The notes: a model not told the origin generated them from the sequence alone. A stretch of 64,000 nucleotides of DNA from Parietaria judaica (GCA_954871525.1 OX940865.1:18180606-18244605); one strand, 5' to 3'; shown: positions 1-13,721, counted from the stretch's first letter. A program made the numbers and translations.

Positions 1-65
1 TCTTTCAGTTATGGCTACTTTTTTTTCTTCAACCAATTCTAAATTTTATGTTATCTTTCTTGCAG

Positions 66-3000
66 GTCTCATGGTTGTTTCTTCAAAGGATGAACAACCT
101 ATCAACCGATTTGTTGATCTCTTCGACCCTAATAAATTGCCTTCTCTTTTAAATGATGGTGCAATGGACCCAAAGATTTTGAAGCATTATCTATTGTTGC
201 ATGATAATCAAGATGGTGAACCTGAAAAGTATGTCGTTCTTTCTAATGGTTTTAAAACTAAAATACTCAGAATTAATTTTTGTAAAATTACTTTAATTAT
301 TAAACCGGAGTTTGGTTGGATTGAGTTGTGGTCTTTCAATGACGACTTGACAAGTAAAGAAATATATGATAGATTGTGAATAGTGATTTTTTATAATATT
401 CTCAGGGCGGGCAAGACATTAACAGAAATGAGGAACACTTTTGGCTCTGACTGTCAATTACTTTGCATGAATTCTTCTCAAGATGTTCTAGTTGATGTTC
501 AAGAAAATCCCTGGGCACTTCATGTAAGTTAACTTTGAGGACTTTGTTCCTACATTAAATCCTTTTCAATTTGTGTTTATTTGTGATAGTAATGTTAATT
601 GTTGCTATTCTCCTTTTTAACTGTTTTTCCTTATGACAGAAATCTAATGCCTCCTCGGATAAGAATCTTGGTTGCTTCCTTAGTGTCGATGATATTAACG
701 AGGTAAATTTGAGTTTGTCATCATCTTTCCGTTAAGTATTATTAAGATGACATTGTTATTGAATGTTTTGTGCTTATCAGAATTATAACCTATGTTTCCA
801 ATTCTTACAACTCGGAACAGATGAAAGATTTTATGCAAGATTTATCAACCAAGCAGATTATTCCATACATGGAACAAAAGATACGTGAGCTCAACCAACA
901 GGTGTGCCATACTTCTCGACATTTAGTAAAATAGATTATTATATTTCTGTTTTGAACTATTCTTAGCCCTTATAATTATTTCCGTCTTATCGTATATGAA
1001 TCAGGTTTCTGCAACAAGGAAGGGTTTCAAAAATCAAATTAAAAACTTATGGTGGAGAAAAGGGAAAGATGAAGTTCCGGATACCTCCAATGGTCAAATG
1101 TATGTTGCCGTTTATTTTATTTGGAACTACGCACTATAGTTTCTTTCTCCTAATTAGGTCCTAAATTGATGTTCTAGGTACACTTTTAGCTCGAATGAAT
1201 CTCAGATCAGAGTATTGGGTGATTATGCTTTCATGCTACGAGACTACGAACTTGCATTGTCAAATTATCGACTAATATCTACAGATTACAAGCTTGATAA
1301 AGCCTGGAAGCGTTACGCTGGTGTACAGGTAGTCGCGACAATTAAATTGCTCGGATATTAATCCAACTTTTACTCTACTAGACATCGTTTGTGCTTCAGA
1401 TTTTATGGAACCATGCAAATTTTAACAAGCTTATTTTCTTTCTTACTAGTCGAGTGAAAAGCTTTTTATTGAACGGGTCTTATGACGAAGAAGCCTTGAG
1501 ATATTTTACTTCTTGTTGCAGGAAGTGATGGGGCTTGCTTATTTCTTGTCAGATCAATCTAGAAAAGAGGCAGAGTACTGCATGGAAAATGCTTTCACGA
1601 CATATTTGGTTTGTATATGTTCATTTACCATCTATTCTGTTTGTGCTATTATGAGGTTTTGTGACTTGAAATCAATGGACAGAACAATTAATATTCATTC
1701 CTATACTAATAAAAAGTTACGATCCCGGGTAACAGATCTCTTCATGAGTCTAAAACGAGTGAATCTCTTTTTCCCTTTTTTGATTAACCCTAGTTACCCT
1801 ACATTAATTTATCAAATACTGCTTCAATATGCTTCTTACTTATTGATTTAGTGTCCCTTAAGTAGACCAAATTACAACAGGAAATGCAAAGGCATAAAAA
1901 AATTTGAGGGATATTAAGTCATTCACCCAACTTAGTGACCTGGCCTAAAACTTAAAACCAAAACTATCCAATGCCTAAACATTATCAAATAATTCAAAAA
2001 AAAAAAAAATTACTTAAAGACACAAGTGAAACATAGATAGGTCACAGTTCGTGAACACTAATATTTAATTTTATCTAGACTTAGATTCTATCACCAGGTA
2101 AAGAAGAGAACACGTTGGTTTCTAATAAAATGCTTAAGAATGCAGAAATTGGGGCCTCCTGGGAAGCAAAATGCAACACGTTGTGGTCTTTGGTGGGCAG
2201 AGATGTTGAAGACAAGAGATCAGTTTCAGGAGGCAGCAACTGTGTATTTCCGTATTTGTAGCAGCGAGGTAACGTGAATATCCATCTTGTATAAGCAAGT
2301 TTTGAGGTGATAAGATTTTTTTTTCCTTTTTGTTTCTTTCCCTAACGGTAATAATACTTTCCTTAGGAGCCTTTACATTCTGCCGTAATGCTTGAGCAAG
2401 CATCCTTTTGTTACTTATCGTCCAAGCCACCTATGCTTCACAAATATGGATTTCATCTTGTTCTTTCTGGCGAGCGTTACAAAAACAGTGATAAGGTATT
2501 TGGTACTTGTTAAGAAATGCTAAATAATCGACATCTCTTAAAAATATAAAAAAAAATGCTAAAGGTAATGAGTAATTGCCACCAATCCCCTCTCAAATAC
2601 TCATTGGTGCAGTTTACCGATACCCCACAAGCTTTGATTTGGGGTACTTTCCCCTTCATCATCATTTTTCTGCAAAATGCCACCTTCTTTTTGTTACCTT
2701 CATGGATTTATCAATGTCAAAACGTTATTACAGATATTATTAAGAACAACCAATATGAAGCCCTACGCTTTGTATATTTTTTCTTTATTTGGCCCTGTCT
2801 TTTTGTAAATGATTAAATCTTTTCCCTGACTTTGTATTTTGTCCTTGTAAAATTTCTTTATTTTTTATTTAATTTATAACAGAGATGAGTATTTTTGCAC
2901 CAAAATAAAAATGCAGGGAAAAAGTTCACAAAAAAAAAAAAAAAAAAAGAAATTTGAGGGTAAATTGAGCCAATGAGTAAAGTTCAAGGAGGATTGCCGC

Positions 3001-6000
3001 CAAACTCCAAAGTTAATTTGCAACGTCTATTTTCTTGAGAACTAATCCGGCTTTTCTTTCCAGATTGAACATGCCATCCGTACATATGAAAATGCCATAT
3101 CTGTTTATAAAGAAACTACTTGGAGCCATATCAAGGACCATGTCCATTTCAATATTGGACAGTAAGTTGATTCAGCTTTAATTCTTGAAATCTTTTTCAA
3201 GCTCCTGAATTGCAAAGCAAGTCCCTTCGCTAAAATTTACTTAATTCAGGTGGTATGCGCTTCTTGGGAAATATGATTTAGCCGTTTCGCATGTCTTAAA
3301 AGTTTTGGCATGCACTCATCAGGCCAAGACTACACAGGAGATATTTTTGAAGCATTTTCTACATATTGTACAGGTCACACTATGTTCTACAACTTTTATT
3401 TTATTTTTTTGCTTTCTGATTTCACCTTTTTATGATCTAATAGACGAGATACTAGTACAGCATATTCGAATTTGCGAGATATCATCCTGTTCAATCATTA
3501 TATTTCTTGTATCACGAGTCAGCTAAATTTCTTTCAAATCTAGGTTTTGTCCATGGAAAACAAAATGACTTTTTATATTAATTTTCTGTGTTATCAAACA
3601 TTCAGAAAGCAGGAAAAACAGTTGAGGTCCCAAAACTGAAATTGCCAGAGATTAACATAGCTTCTCTCAAGCTTATCTTCGAAGATTATCGTACATATGC
3701 TTCACCCGCAGCAGTGAGTACAATTGCATTCACTCTCTCTCATCTCACACACCCAATTCTTCTCTTTTTGCTTTCAGAACTTATGTTTTCTTTTTTTGTA
3801 GAGCTTACAATTTGTTTTTTTTTTTTGTCCAAACCATTTCAGGCCAGTGTTGAAGAAATCACGTGGCGTTCTCTAGAGGAGGACTTGATTCCATCAGTGT
3901 CCACTTTCAGGGCTAATTGGTTAGAGCTATACTCAAAACAGATTTCCAGAAAGAGTAAAGAGTCAAATATTTGTGTTGCCGGAGGTATGTAGGTTCTATA
4001 TAATCACTTCTAGTTGCACCAATATATTTGCATTACCTTGTAATTGTTTTCGTAGAATATCACTGCACCAATGTCTCTTGATGAACTAATTTTGTTACAT
4101 GCATTGCTTGAACTAAAACTTAGGAGGAAGTTTATTGGATAATTTTTTTTAATAATATTTTGTTATATTTGTGTTTGGTGATTCTGTTGCAGAGGTGGTT
4201 AGGATTGATATCAAATTTAAAAATCCGTTGCAAATTCCTATCTCGGTGTCTAGCATCTCCTTGATATGCGAGATTTCCACAGGCTCCGATGAGGCGTCAT
4301 CTGGTAATTTAATATATATGCAAGGTTCTCTAGCCTTCTTCTTCTTCTTTGGTCTTTGTCTCTAATTATATATGTGATTGTGCAGACTCAGCTGTGGCTG
4401 ACAAATCTACTGAACTAGCCAGTAGGTGTGTTCGGTAACTTTTATACTTCTTTAGTCAAGCATTTTTGTAACAATTCATGCTTCTGTCATAGTATTATAG
4501 TTGAAAACTTTCTTTCCCAAATTGATTTTCCCTTTTTGCTTTGCTATTGCAGGGACACGAGTCATAATGGAACCTCTTTTGCTCTTTCAAAGGTTGACTT
4601 GTTGCTGGAAGGAGGCGAAGCATCAGTGGTGAGTGCTCCATGTGGAACGAGTACAAGTCTTGAGCATCTGGCTCTTTAATTAAAGATTGAAAAAACTCGG
4701 CTGCTTGAACATTCTTATAGTATATTTTACTTGAGGAGCGTATTAGATATTGCCAAGGTTTTCGCCTTCACATCTATCTAGTATATGCTTTCTCGACATT
4801 GACCATCTTGATATGAGCCCAGGATTTCGATCTCGTGATAGGAGCTGTCGTAACTGAAAAGATAAACACATATTGAATATTTTCTTGAGAGAGATTTAAG
4901 TTAATTAGGAAAAAGATAATTCCGTTGATGAGATAATAATAGAATGTGAATTGAGATATGTCTGAAAAAATGCTGATCATAGGCTCTCCTATTCACCCTT
5001 CTTTAGTTTTTATCAGCTTTAGTAGGTCATTAGTAAATACAGACTAGTCATGTAAAGTGAGAATGAATTAGTGAGCATGATCAATTATCTGATGGGATCT
5101 TTAGAAGATTCGTGTTTCAATTCTATCTATTGACAATACTTCTTGATCAACCAGGTGCAACTGACCGTTACTCCTAGAACAGAGGGCATTTTGCAGATTG
5201 TTGGTGTAAGATGGAATTTGTCGGATGACGTTGTTGGTTTTCACAATTTCGAGTCTGACCCTGTAAAGAAGAAAAGGAAGGAAAAGGGAAGACAAAGAAT
5301 CAAACTTTCTCCTAGTGAAAACTTGAAGTTTTTGGTGATCAAGGTGCGGGAACTTTCTTTTGTTTCGCTCAATTTTGTTAGAAAACTAAAGTTGATTTAA
5401 TTATCTTCCTTTTAAATGTTCAGAGTCTGCCCAAGCTCGAAGGTTCCATTCACATGTTACCAAAAAGTGCATATGCAGGAGAGATATCGCGTCTTGCTCT
5501 AGAGTTGAAGAACCAATCAGACTGTCCTGTTAAAGTAATTGCATCTCAATCTACTCTTTTTTCTCTGTATTGCTACACTGTCTTGTAGTGATTAGTCGTT
5601 GCTCCTTTGTTTAGGAAAGATAAAGGCTGTGATTTGTGCGAGATTCCGAGAGAGATGAAGTTACTTGCTGAATAATTTGGATTTATTTAGAATAAGAAAA
5701 AAGACTAATCAGGGCCGGCTCTTGACTAAGGCACGCAGGGCCATGTGCCTTAGGCCTCAAATTTTTTAAGAAAATTCTCCACTAAAAATGTCAACAGAAT
5801 TTAAAAAAGGGCCTCAATATTTAAAGAAAAATTTAATATTATACGTTTTATTTTAATGTTTAAAATATGCATCGATGCAAGAATTTGTTTGGATCTTTAT
5901 GTGGGGCCTGTACCAACTCAGGACCGGACCGGTTCTGAGACTAATTCATATTTATCTACACTACATTAGTATACACGCTAACAATGTGGAATCAATGGCA

Positions 6001-8407
6001 TAAGTTGAACTTCTTCTCTTTTTGGTTTTGGCCATATCATGTGAGCTAATTTTTGCTTGTCTTTATTGATATTAAGGACTTATACTGTTTGTAACGTGAT
6101 TTCGTGTAGAACTTGAAGATCAAGGTCAGTGATCAAAGATTCCTAAGTATAGGACATGAAGTAAGCTCAAAACCTGGAGATTCCGCTACACAATCTAACC
6201 ATAGTAACATGCCTGAATCGGTATTTATATTTCCAGAGGTCAGTTTCTTTGTGCTCACTTTATCTATAGCGACTTTGTTCTCGTTTTGAACATGCCATTA
6301 TCTAATTATCTTCTATATTGCAGGACACAATTATCAAAGCAGGCACTCCATTCTCATGGCCTCTTTGGTTCCGGGCAGCTGTTCCGGGAAATGTTTCTCT
6401 GTATATAACAATATATTATGAAATAGAAGATGCATCAAGCACTATGAAATACCGTACTTTGTGCATGCATCATAATGTGCAGGTAGCTAGACATCTGGTC
6501 AGAGTAGATTACTTCTATTTTTGTATTTGGAATTAAGTAATTATCGGTCATGCCCCTTAGAATTTTTGTGTTGTCATAGTTTTCTTACAAAAAAATTCTG
6601 AGCAGTTCTCCTAGAAATTTGATGTGTAGCCTTATTAAGTGTTTGAAATGGGTTGCTACGCTGACAACTGCTGAATTCGTTTATCCACCTTATGAATTTT
6701 GTTTCTGATTGTTTTTAGTCCGTTCTCGTTGTATATTTTCCGTGCTTGGTGTTAATCACTAGAACTTATTGTTTTTCAAATGCGACGTCTGTTTCAGCTG
6801 ACACGTTTTTTTTTTTCTTTCAAAATTAAGTGTTTCAAATGTAAGACTTCTTTGTTTGTGGTTTTAGGTTTTACCATCGTTAGAAGTCTCGTTTCAAGTC
6901 AATCCTTGCCCGTCAAAATTGCACGAGTTTCTTGTGCAAATGGATGCTGTCAACAGGACCAATTCGCTGAGCTTCCAGGTTGATCAGTTATCCTCTGTTG
7001 GGAAAAAATGGGAAATCACGTTGCTTGAGCCAGCTGGCATTACGTCTCCACTGCAACGTCTAATGGCTGGGCAAGCCTTGTCATGTTTTTTGCTGCTTAA
7101 GGTTGGTACCAAAGCATATGCTAATGTTTATACAGAATGTGTTTAGCTTCCCTTATGACTCGCTTCATTGCTTTTGAATCAGGAGAAATCAGAAACCTCA
7201 GAGGACAAGACACCTTTGGCTTCTGGGTTTGTTGGAAACAGCGTAAGATTGGGCCCTCGGGATTCGGCCGAGCCTCTTTCTTGCTCTCCGCTTGCTGATT
7301 TCCACCGCAGTGAGAGACTGCACCAGGAAATATCACATCAGGTTCTAATTATGAATGCTTATTTATTATTTTCTAGTGATTTTGCAACTTCTGTCGCCCT
7401 TGCAATACATTCATGATTCATCTTTCAACTTTGTTTTGTTCTTCAGGGAGACCGAACGGTCGACTTCATATTGGTCTCTCGGCCATTGAAGGGCGATCCT
7501 AATTCCGAGGAGTCCGATACTCCACATCTCTTTTCCCATCATTCATGTCATTGCAGGTAATTTCCAGTTCCAAAATTATAATATCCTTTATTCTGTACTT
7601 AAAAAAAAAAAAAAAAAACAGTCCAGAATTCAATTAGAGTAGAGAAATAAAGTTCTAGGAACATGAGGGAGGAGAAGCGAGAAAAATATATTTTGTTTGT
7701 TGTTTAAGGATATTTTTCTTGAAATATTTAAAACTATTATTGAAATATAAATGAGAAAATCTCAAGTTTCTTTTTAGTAATTTTTCTATCAATTTTCTCT
7801 TATTATTATTTTCTTTTATTTTGGATTCCAAACTCCAAAGAAGTTTTTCTTCTCTGCATTTTTTATTCACATTCCTCAGTTTTCTTCAGTTCCGATATAA
7901 ATAGATAACCGATCTGTTTTGCCTTCTTCTTTCCCCGCGGTTGACCACAGTGTTCCCACCTCAAGCCCGATCTCGTGGCTCCTACACGGGCCTCGGAGTC
8001 TGCACCATGACTTCTCGACCTCCTCCTTGTGCGAAATCAAACTCAGCATGACGATACACAACTCCTCCCAAGTCGCTGCCTCTGTGCGCGTCAACACCCA
8101 TTCTGATCTCAACAATGCCCAAGCTGGGTGGCAAGACGTCTCAACCGCTGCCGGGACGCGCCTCGAAAAGCCCCCGGCACTCGATTCGGTTGCGCCTTTC
8201 ATCTGGTCGGCATCGAGTTCCACCAGAGCCCGGCTCGAGCCAGGGTCCACCTTTGAGATTCCTCTTCAGATCTCCGTTCTCTCTCCCGGAACGTATGATC
8301 TGTCCAACTACGACTTGGATTGGAATCTTCTATCTTCCAACGGGAGTCAATCTTCGGGTTCTTGCAGAGGTTACCCTTTTTACCTCACCGTGCTTCAATC
8401 CGTGTAA
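66..8407 (+). CDS. TRAPPC8: TRAPP complex subunit 8 (TRS85 homologue), 5' part outside window
   Basis: Subunit of the TRAPP tethering complexes that act on Rab GTPases in ER-Golgi traffic and autophagy. I read 24 exons: 66-228, 406-523, 640-702, 821-901, 1005-1099, 1178-1328, 1522-1608, 2146-2268, 2367-2495, 3064-3161, 3250-3373, 3606-3713, 3843-3984, 4193-4303, 4386-4425, 4553-4628, 5155-5343, 5424-5534, 6110-6238, 6324-6482, 6868-7101, 7183-7341, 7447-7556 and 7951-8407. All have GT-AG borders and keep one frame, giving about 1084 residues to the stop; the Arabidopsis protein is about 1250, so only the N-terminal part is missing. Diagnostic strings are GAMDPKILKHYLLLHD, RVLGDYAFMLRDYELALSNY and NATRCGLWWAEMLK (helical/TPR-like middle), then beta-rich C-terminal segments such as AGTPFSWPLWFRAAVPGN. 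Codon use is AT-rich. Intron 18 holds a hAT MITE. Exon borders come from my reading; a few could be off by one alternative acceptor. Confidence 0.93.
5710..5937. mobile_element. hAT-type MITE in a TRAPPC8 intron
   Basis: Non-autonomous DNA element of 228 bp. It begins CAGGGCCGG and ends CCGGTTCTG (short imperfect inverted ends) and is flanked by the exact 8-bp direct repeat AGACTAAT at 5702-5709 and 5938-5945. An 8-bp target duplication with a CAGGG terminus is the hAT pattern. It has no coding capacity. It sits in the 5535-6109 intron, well away from the splice sites. A decayed relative in opposite orientation lies at 51383-51552. Confidence 0.82.
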
Positions 8408-8596
8408 TGTCAGTTTTGATTTCAGGTAGTCTTCTTACCTTGTTTAGTAGGTTCTATCTTTAGCCTGTAAATTATATTTTGAAATGTACTATTTACAGCG
8501 GTAGAAATTTAAGACAGGGATTAGCCAAAATTGATTTATTAATTTCAATTTTTTCGATCAAAGTTACTGAAAAAAAAAGCCTATACACATACGGAT

Positions 8597-8627
<31 letters not shown>

Positions 8628-9060
8628 GAGTACTGTAAGAATTCACAAGCTTCTTCGCAATGAAGAATATTGTATCATGGGATGGGACCTATTTCCACTG
8701 ACGATGCATTATGCACTTTTTTTATCATAATAGTTTGGTTGGGTTATTTTATTGTATTTTTGGGTTATTGAGCACTAAAAAATCATTTCTATTTTTGCTA
8801 AAATTAATTGGTGCTAGTATGTGTCTTTTTTTTTTTTTACCAAGAGCTACGAATTTTTGTTATGATAAATGTGCGGATTTTGTCCTGTTGAAAACTAACC
8901 AAAACGACCTGTTTATGAATTTAATGATTTTAAAAATTAAAGAATATATGGAAATATTTTAGTATTATAATTAGTTATTCAACTAGATCACCTTAAGAGG
9001 CAAAGTTTCATCGAAAGTACCAAGCTCAAAATTTGGCCCGTTACTCAATTTATACATATT
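8408..9060. other. Intergenic, downstream of TRAPPC8
   Basis: AT-rich sequence with poly-T runs, probably the TRAPPC8 3' UTR and its downstream flank. No gene or recognisable element. Confidence 0.5.
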
Positions 9061-9715
9061 TTCAGTTCAGCCTAATAGGCCTTGAAGCCATAAAATGGTG
9101 ATAATAAGGCAAGGTCACTTGTAGATCTCAACCTGTTCTCATGGTCTGACAAGTCAGCCCGAGGACACTTCGACTCGTTCTCGAGGATTGACCAAGTCAG
9201 CCCGGGAACCTTTCAGTCTATTCTCGATAGTTAATCAAGTCAAGTTGGGAATATCTTAGTTCGTTTTCAAGGTCAAGAGATCTATTCTCACGACCACGTG
9301 GAAGCCAACGACTGGAAGAGTCCAATTGCTAAGTCAACCTTGGAAGCCAACGACTGGAAGAGTCCAATTTCTAAGTCGAGGTCAAGAGATCTATTCTCAC
9401 GACCACGTGACAACCCGTGAGGACAATTTTGAGCCCATCAAAGCCCAACCATTTGGGAGTGGTAAAGAGAAAGAAGACCCTATAAAAGCCATGTAAGAAT
9501 ACGTGGGAAGCATCCGATCCAATACGAGCTCATGCCATTTTGATTATACATTGTCATTTCAATTGCCGAGTTTCTTTCTCTCTCGATTGTATTCTCGTCA
9601 CAATATCAATCAAAAATCGTAGATGAAGTAATCAACTACCGCTTGAGACGAACTTCTATAAAAATTATTGGTGTCGATTATATATATACACATGTCGGAG
9701 AGTATCTATAAGACA
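9061..9715 (+). mobile_element. Degraded LTR of a Tat-type gypsy retrotransposon
   Basis: Related to the 5' LTR at 57376-58276. A TATA box (TATAAAAG near 9481) is followed by the shared U5 motif reading about GTAATCAACTACCGC and then GACGAACTTCTATAAAA near 9626-9665; the intact LTR has GTAGTCAACTACCGC followed by GACGAACCTCTATAAAA. No clear TG...CA ends or target duplication remain, so the borders are approximate. No internal retroelement sequence flanks it, so a decayed solo LTR is the simplest reading. Confidence 0.6.
9271..9409. repeat. Duplicated modules inside the degraded LTR
   Basis: A 30-bp module starting GGTCAAGAGATCTATTCTCA occurs at 9271-9300 and again at about 9380-9409. Between them a 28-bp module starting GGAAGCCAACGACTGGAAGA occurs at 9300-9327 and 9342-9369. 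The order is A-B-B-A in direct orientation, as produced by unequal exchange or slippage in an LTR U3 region. Confidence 0.85.
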
Positions 9716-10529
9716 TGATACACGTGCATACAAATTCAACTAGGCTTCATCAATCTATCATAGCTGAAATAGGAAATTACCATAGGAATTTCGCTTTTAG
9801 ATACTCTTTATACTCTAAAAACAAAACAAAAAAAGTATATTCCCAACATTTTTTTAAAAATGTTATCAATGCTGTGTTAAAAGCTCAAGCATTTTTCACC
9901 CTTTAAGTCTTCTTGTTTTTTATTTTTGAAACTTCGAACCATTTATTTTTTCTTCACTTCCTAAAGTTGGCGCTCTAGTGAGCGGAGAAAGTAAAATAGG
10001 AAACCGAGGTGTTTTACAGTTCTGGTGATACGTAAACATTTAAACATACTATTAATAAAATTAAAAATTTTAAAGTATTTTTTTATAATACTAATTAGTG
10101 AATTTTCTCTTTAACAAAACGAGGACTAAAATTTCGGTTTCGTAAAAAAAGAAAAGAAAGTCAAGAGGCTAAAGAAAAGTGTCGCGTGTGTAATAAAAGC
10201 AATTAAAAAACGTAGAAATAGGAAAAAGAAATGAACGAGTTAATCATTCCCCGCGTAATCGCAGTCTTCTATAGAAGTACAAATCAACGCGACAAATAAC
10301 AAAAACAACTTTCCATTTTCCTTCACTTTCCCGGAAACTCCCCAAACACTCTCTCTCTCTCACAGTTTGACCTTAACCAAGACTTCTCTCTGGTTTGATC
10401 AAAGCCAGATTTGACCATTTCAATTTTCTCACCAACCAAGCAGCCTCCTCATCTCTCCATTTTAAAGTCTCCTCTCTCTCTCTGGGAATTCTGATCCAAT
10501 CCAACTGTTTTCAATCTTTTCTTGCAGCC
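9716..10529 (+). promoter_or_regulatory. Upstream region of the syntaxin gene
   Basis: No gene. AT-rich up to about 10200, then a pyrimidine-rich leader with CT runs (CTCTCTCTCTCTCAC near 10350, CTCTCTCTCTCT near 10475) typical of plant 5' UTRs. No convincing TATA box was picked out. The start codon at 10530 follows this leader. Confidence 0.45.
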
Positions 10530-11759
10530 ATGAACGACCTCTTCTCCGGCTCCTTCTCGCGCTTCCGCAGCGACGACGCCTCGCCCGACCACCACGTCAT
10601 CGAGATGTCCTCGGCTTCTGGCGGCGGAGGAGGAGTGAACCTGGACAAGTTCTTCGAGGACGTGGAGTCCGTGAAGGAGGAGCTCCAGGAGCTGGAGCGG
10701 CTGCTGGAGAGCCTGAACGCGTCGCACCAGCAGAGCAAGACGCTGCACAACGCCAAGGCCATCAAGGACCTGCGCGCGCGGATGGACGCCGACGTCGGCC
10801 TCGCCCTCAAGAAGGCCAAGCTCGTCAAGGTCCGGCTCGAGGCGCTGGACCGCTCCAACGCCGCCAACCGCAGCCTGCCTGGCTGCGGCCCGGGGTCGTC
10901 CTCGGACCGGACGCGGACCTCCGTCGTCAACGGCCTCCGGAAGAAGCTCAAGGACTCCATGGAGAGCTTCAACTCCCTCAGGCAGCAGATCTCCACCGAG
11001 CACAGGGAGACCGTCCAGCGCCGCTATTTCACCGTCACCGGCGAGAATCCCGACGATAAGACCATCGACATGCTCATCTCCACAGGTACTAAAACCAATG
11101 TCAACTGTCTTTTTCTCATAGATTCCTCGGAATTGGTTGGAGATTGTTGATTTAGGAGTTAGGGATTTTCTCAGAGCCTTACGGATTCGGAAACCCGAAA
11201 CTTTGTCGAAATTCAATTGAGATTATATGAAGAATACGATCAATGGCAGATTGAAAACACAAATCAGTTGACCTTTTCCGCGAAATCCTTACAATCTGTT
11301 GGTGATGTGCGAGAATGTGCAGGCGAGAGCGAGACGTTTCTGCAGAAGGCGATCCAGGAGCAAGGGCGGGGGCGAGTGCTGGACACGATAAAGGAGATCC
11401 AGGAGCGGCACGATGCGGTGAAGGAGATGGAGAAGAACCTCAAGGAGCTGCACCAGGTGTTCCTGGACATGGCGGTGCTGGTGCAGGCGCAGGGCGAGCA
11501 GCTCGACGACATCGAGAGCCACGTGGCCCGGGCCAGCTCCTTCGTCCGCACGGGGGCCACGCAGCTGCAGGGCGCGCGCAACTACCAGAAGAACACCCGC
11601 AAGTGGACCTGCTACGCGATCATCCTCCTCCTCGTCATTGCCTTGATCGTCATCCTCAGCCTGCAGCCCTGGAATTGGGGCGGCAGCGGCAGCAGCGGTA
11701 GCGGGAATAGCCAGCCAGCCCAGAGTCAACCCCCTCCTCCTCCTCCAGGTCAACCCTGA
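10530..11759 (+). CDS. Plasma-membrane Qa-SNARE syntaxin, SYP121/SYP122 group
   Basis: Drives fusion of secretory vesicles at the plasma membrane; in Arabidopsis the group acts in defence secretion and ion-channel control. Two exons, 10530-11085 and 11323-11759, give 330 residues. The start is [12 protein letters not shown], the conserved N-terminus of this group, although the reading frame stays open upstream. Residues 36-160 form the Habc helices. The SNARE motif spans about 205-260 with the zero-layer glutamine at Q242 ([12 protein letters not shown]). A membrane anchor covers about 281-299, followed by a Gly/Ser then Pro-rich tail. Residues 9-12 are FSRF, matching the FxRF potassium-channel motif described for SYP121. 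The position beside cp33 matches Arabidopsis SYP122, so paralogue assignment is open. Exons are very GC-rich against AT-rich flanks. Confidence 0.95.
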
Positions 11760-12422
11760 TGATACTTTTTTGTTATTAAATTTATTTCTGAGTTTATAAT
11801 TCTTTTTGGCCTTGATGCTCATGGAGGTATAGTTTTTGGGTGTTTTTTATTTTATTTTATTTTTCTGTAAGTAATTTAGAGGTTTGGTTGTTTCTATTAT
11901 AGTTCCTTATCTAAATACACTTCACATTCAGAGATAATTTCATGTGTTTGTTTATTCTTTTCGGCCAAAATGATCTTCAAAAGCTAAAGCTTCTAGCTTT
12001 TTCTTGGTACCATGTTGTGTGTTTACTCATATAATAATTTTGGTATGGGTTTGATCTTTTCTCTATTAATTAATTAACATAATAATTTAACGATTTTTTA
12101 ATGTAATAATATTTTAAAATATCGTTGAATTTTTATAAAACTTATAAATTAACAAAAAATCACTAAATTTTCTGTAAACCGACGATTAAAGTCCTTAATT
12201 TAAAAATTCGTAGTAGAAGAAGGACTATTTTGTAATTTTTGAAACAAAATGGCCATATTTCACACATATATATACCTAACTAGAGATAAAGGTCGTCAAA
12301 AGGGTCAATAAATTGCATTGAAGTTCCTTATGGGATCGGCGAAAACTTGAGACTTTACATTATAATGTTCTGTTTGCTGTTTTGGTTTTGTGTGCGTTGT
12401 CTTGGGTTGGGGATAAAAATGA
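11760..12422. other. Intergenic, 3' of the syntaxin
   Basis: AT-rich sequence, probably the syntaxin 3' UTR to about 11900, then spacer up to the target duplication of the next MITE. Nothing else recognised. Confidence 0.5.
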
Positions 12423-12431
12423 TAAGTTTAA

Positions 12432-13556
12432 GGGTTAATTGCGGTAAAAATATCCAACCTTTGGTCAAATTCTCTGCTGTGTATACAACCTCCTTAAATG
12501 GCGGCAAAAGTACCCAAACTTTGCATTTGGGAGTTGACCGAAAAAATTCACCTATGTGGCAATCACCCTTTGCCACGTGGCATGCCACATGGCACTTGGC
12601 CGCCACGTGGCATGCCACGTAATTATTTTTTTAAATAATTTTTTTAAAAAAATATTTTTTTATTTTAAAAAATAAAATTATTTTTCCATAATAACCAATT
12701 ATGAGTATTTAAATTTAAATATTCATTATTAGTTTTGTTATTAAATATAATTATTCATTTTAGAAAAGTGGATCAAACAAAATAAATAAAGAAAAAAATC
12801 ACCGTTCACGGTTCACTCAAGCTCCGCCTTCGATCCAGTTCACGGGTGAAATAAAATCGCTTAATATGTTTAGTAAAAATAATCAATAATAATCATATGA
12901 TTATTTAACGACAATTTTCAAAACAAGAATAATATATAAATAAAAAAACATATTAAACAATTATTATTTATATAAAATACAAACACACAAAAAATATCAT
13001 GCAAACAAATAAACATATTTTTTTGTTAAATATAAATATGACTACTATTTTTTGTTTTTCAATAAGTGGTGTGTATTTAATTATGTCTTGACTTTTTAAA
13101 CAATTTTGATGTGTTTATTAGTTATTATTATTATTATTATTAAAAAAATTAATTCGACGCGTGAACCGGATCGAAAACGGAGTTCAAGTGAACCGTGAGC
13201 GGTGGTTTTTATTTCGTTCTACCCACTTTTTTAAAAATAAATAATTATAACCAATAATGAATATTTATATTTAAATATTCATTATTTGTTATTATCTGAA
13301 AAATATTTTTATTAAAAAAAAAATTGTTAAATTTTTTTTTTAAAAAAAATATTTAAAAAAAATAATTACGTGGCATGCCACGTGGCGGCCAAGTGCCATG
13401 TGGCATGCCACATGGCAAAGGGTGATTGCCACATAGGTGAATTTTTTCGGTCAACTCCCAAATGCAAAGTTTGGATACTTTTGCCGCCATTTACGGAGGT
13501 TGTATACGCAGCAGAGAATTTGACCAAAGGTTGTGTATTTTTACCGCAATTAACCC
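12432..13556. mobile_element. Mutator-type foldback MITE, copy A
   Basis: 1125-bp palindromic element. The ends GGGTTAATTGCGGTAAAAA and its reverse complement match over 19 bp, and the inverted arms continue for over 200 bp, including the GCCACGTGGCATGCCACG stretch. An inner pair of arms (around 12800 and 13160) is also inverted. The flanks carry the exact 9-bp direct repeat TAAGTTTAA at 12423-12431 and 13557-13565. A 9-bp duplication with long inverted ends is the Mutator superfamily pattern. No transposase is present. Matching short reading frames on opposite strands are only the two arms. Confidence 0.9.
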
Positions 13557-13721
13557 TAAGTTTAATGTTTATTGGGTACACATTATTCAATGATTGTTTT
13601 TAGAGGCGCACTTTTTTCCAATCATGAAAATATTGGCTCAATAAGTTGACTTAAATGGCGGGTAGGTTTAGATTTAATGCAAGGGTCACACATTGTTGAG
13701 CCAAATTTCTCATTTATTTTA

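Noticed and set aside
2496..3063. An inserted element in a TRAPPC8 intron (AATTGCCACCAATCCCC and GAGGATTGCCGCCAAA stretches).
   Set aside because: The two stretches are not clear inverted or direct partners and no target duplication was seen.
10449..11216. A long antisense open frame over the syntaxin.
   Set aside because: GC-rich codons on the sense strand keep the antisense frame open by chance; its composition shows no protein family.
12355..13603. Two nearly identical small proteins on opposite strands (MACHVAAKCHVACH-type peptides).
   Set aside because: They are the two inverted arms of MITE copy A read in opposite directions, with no start context or conservation.
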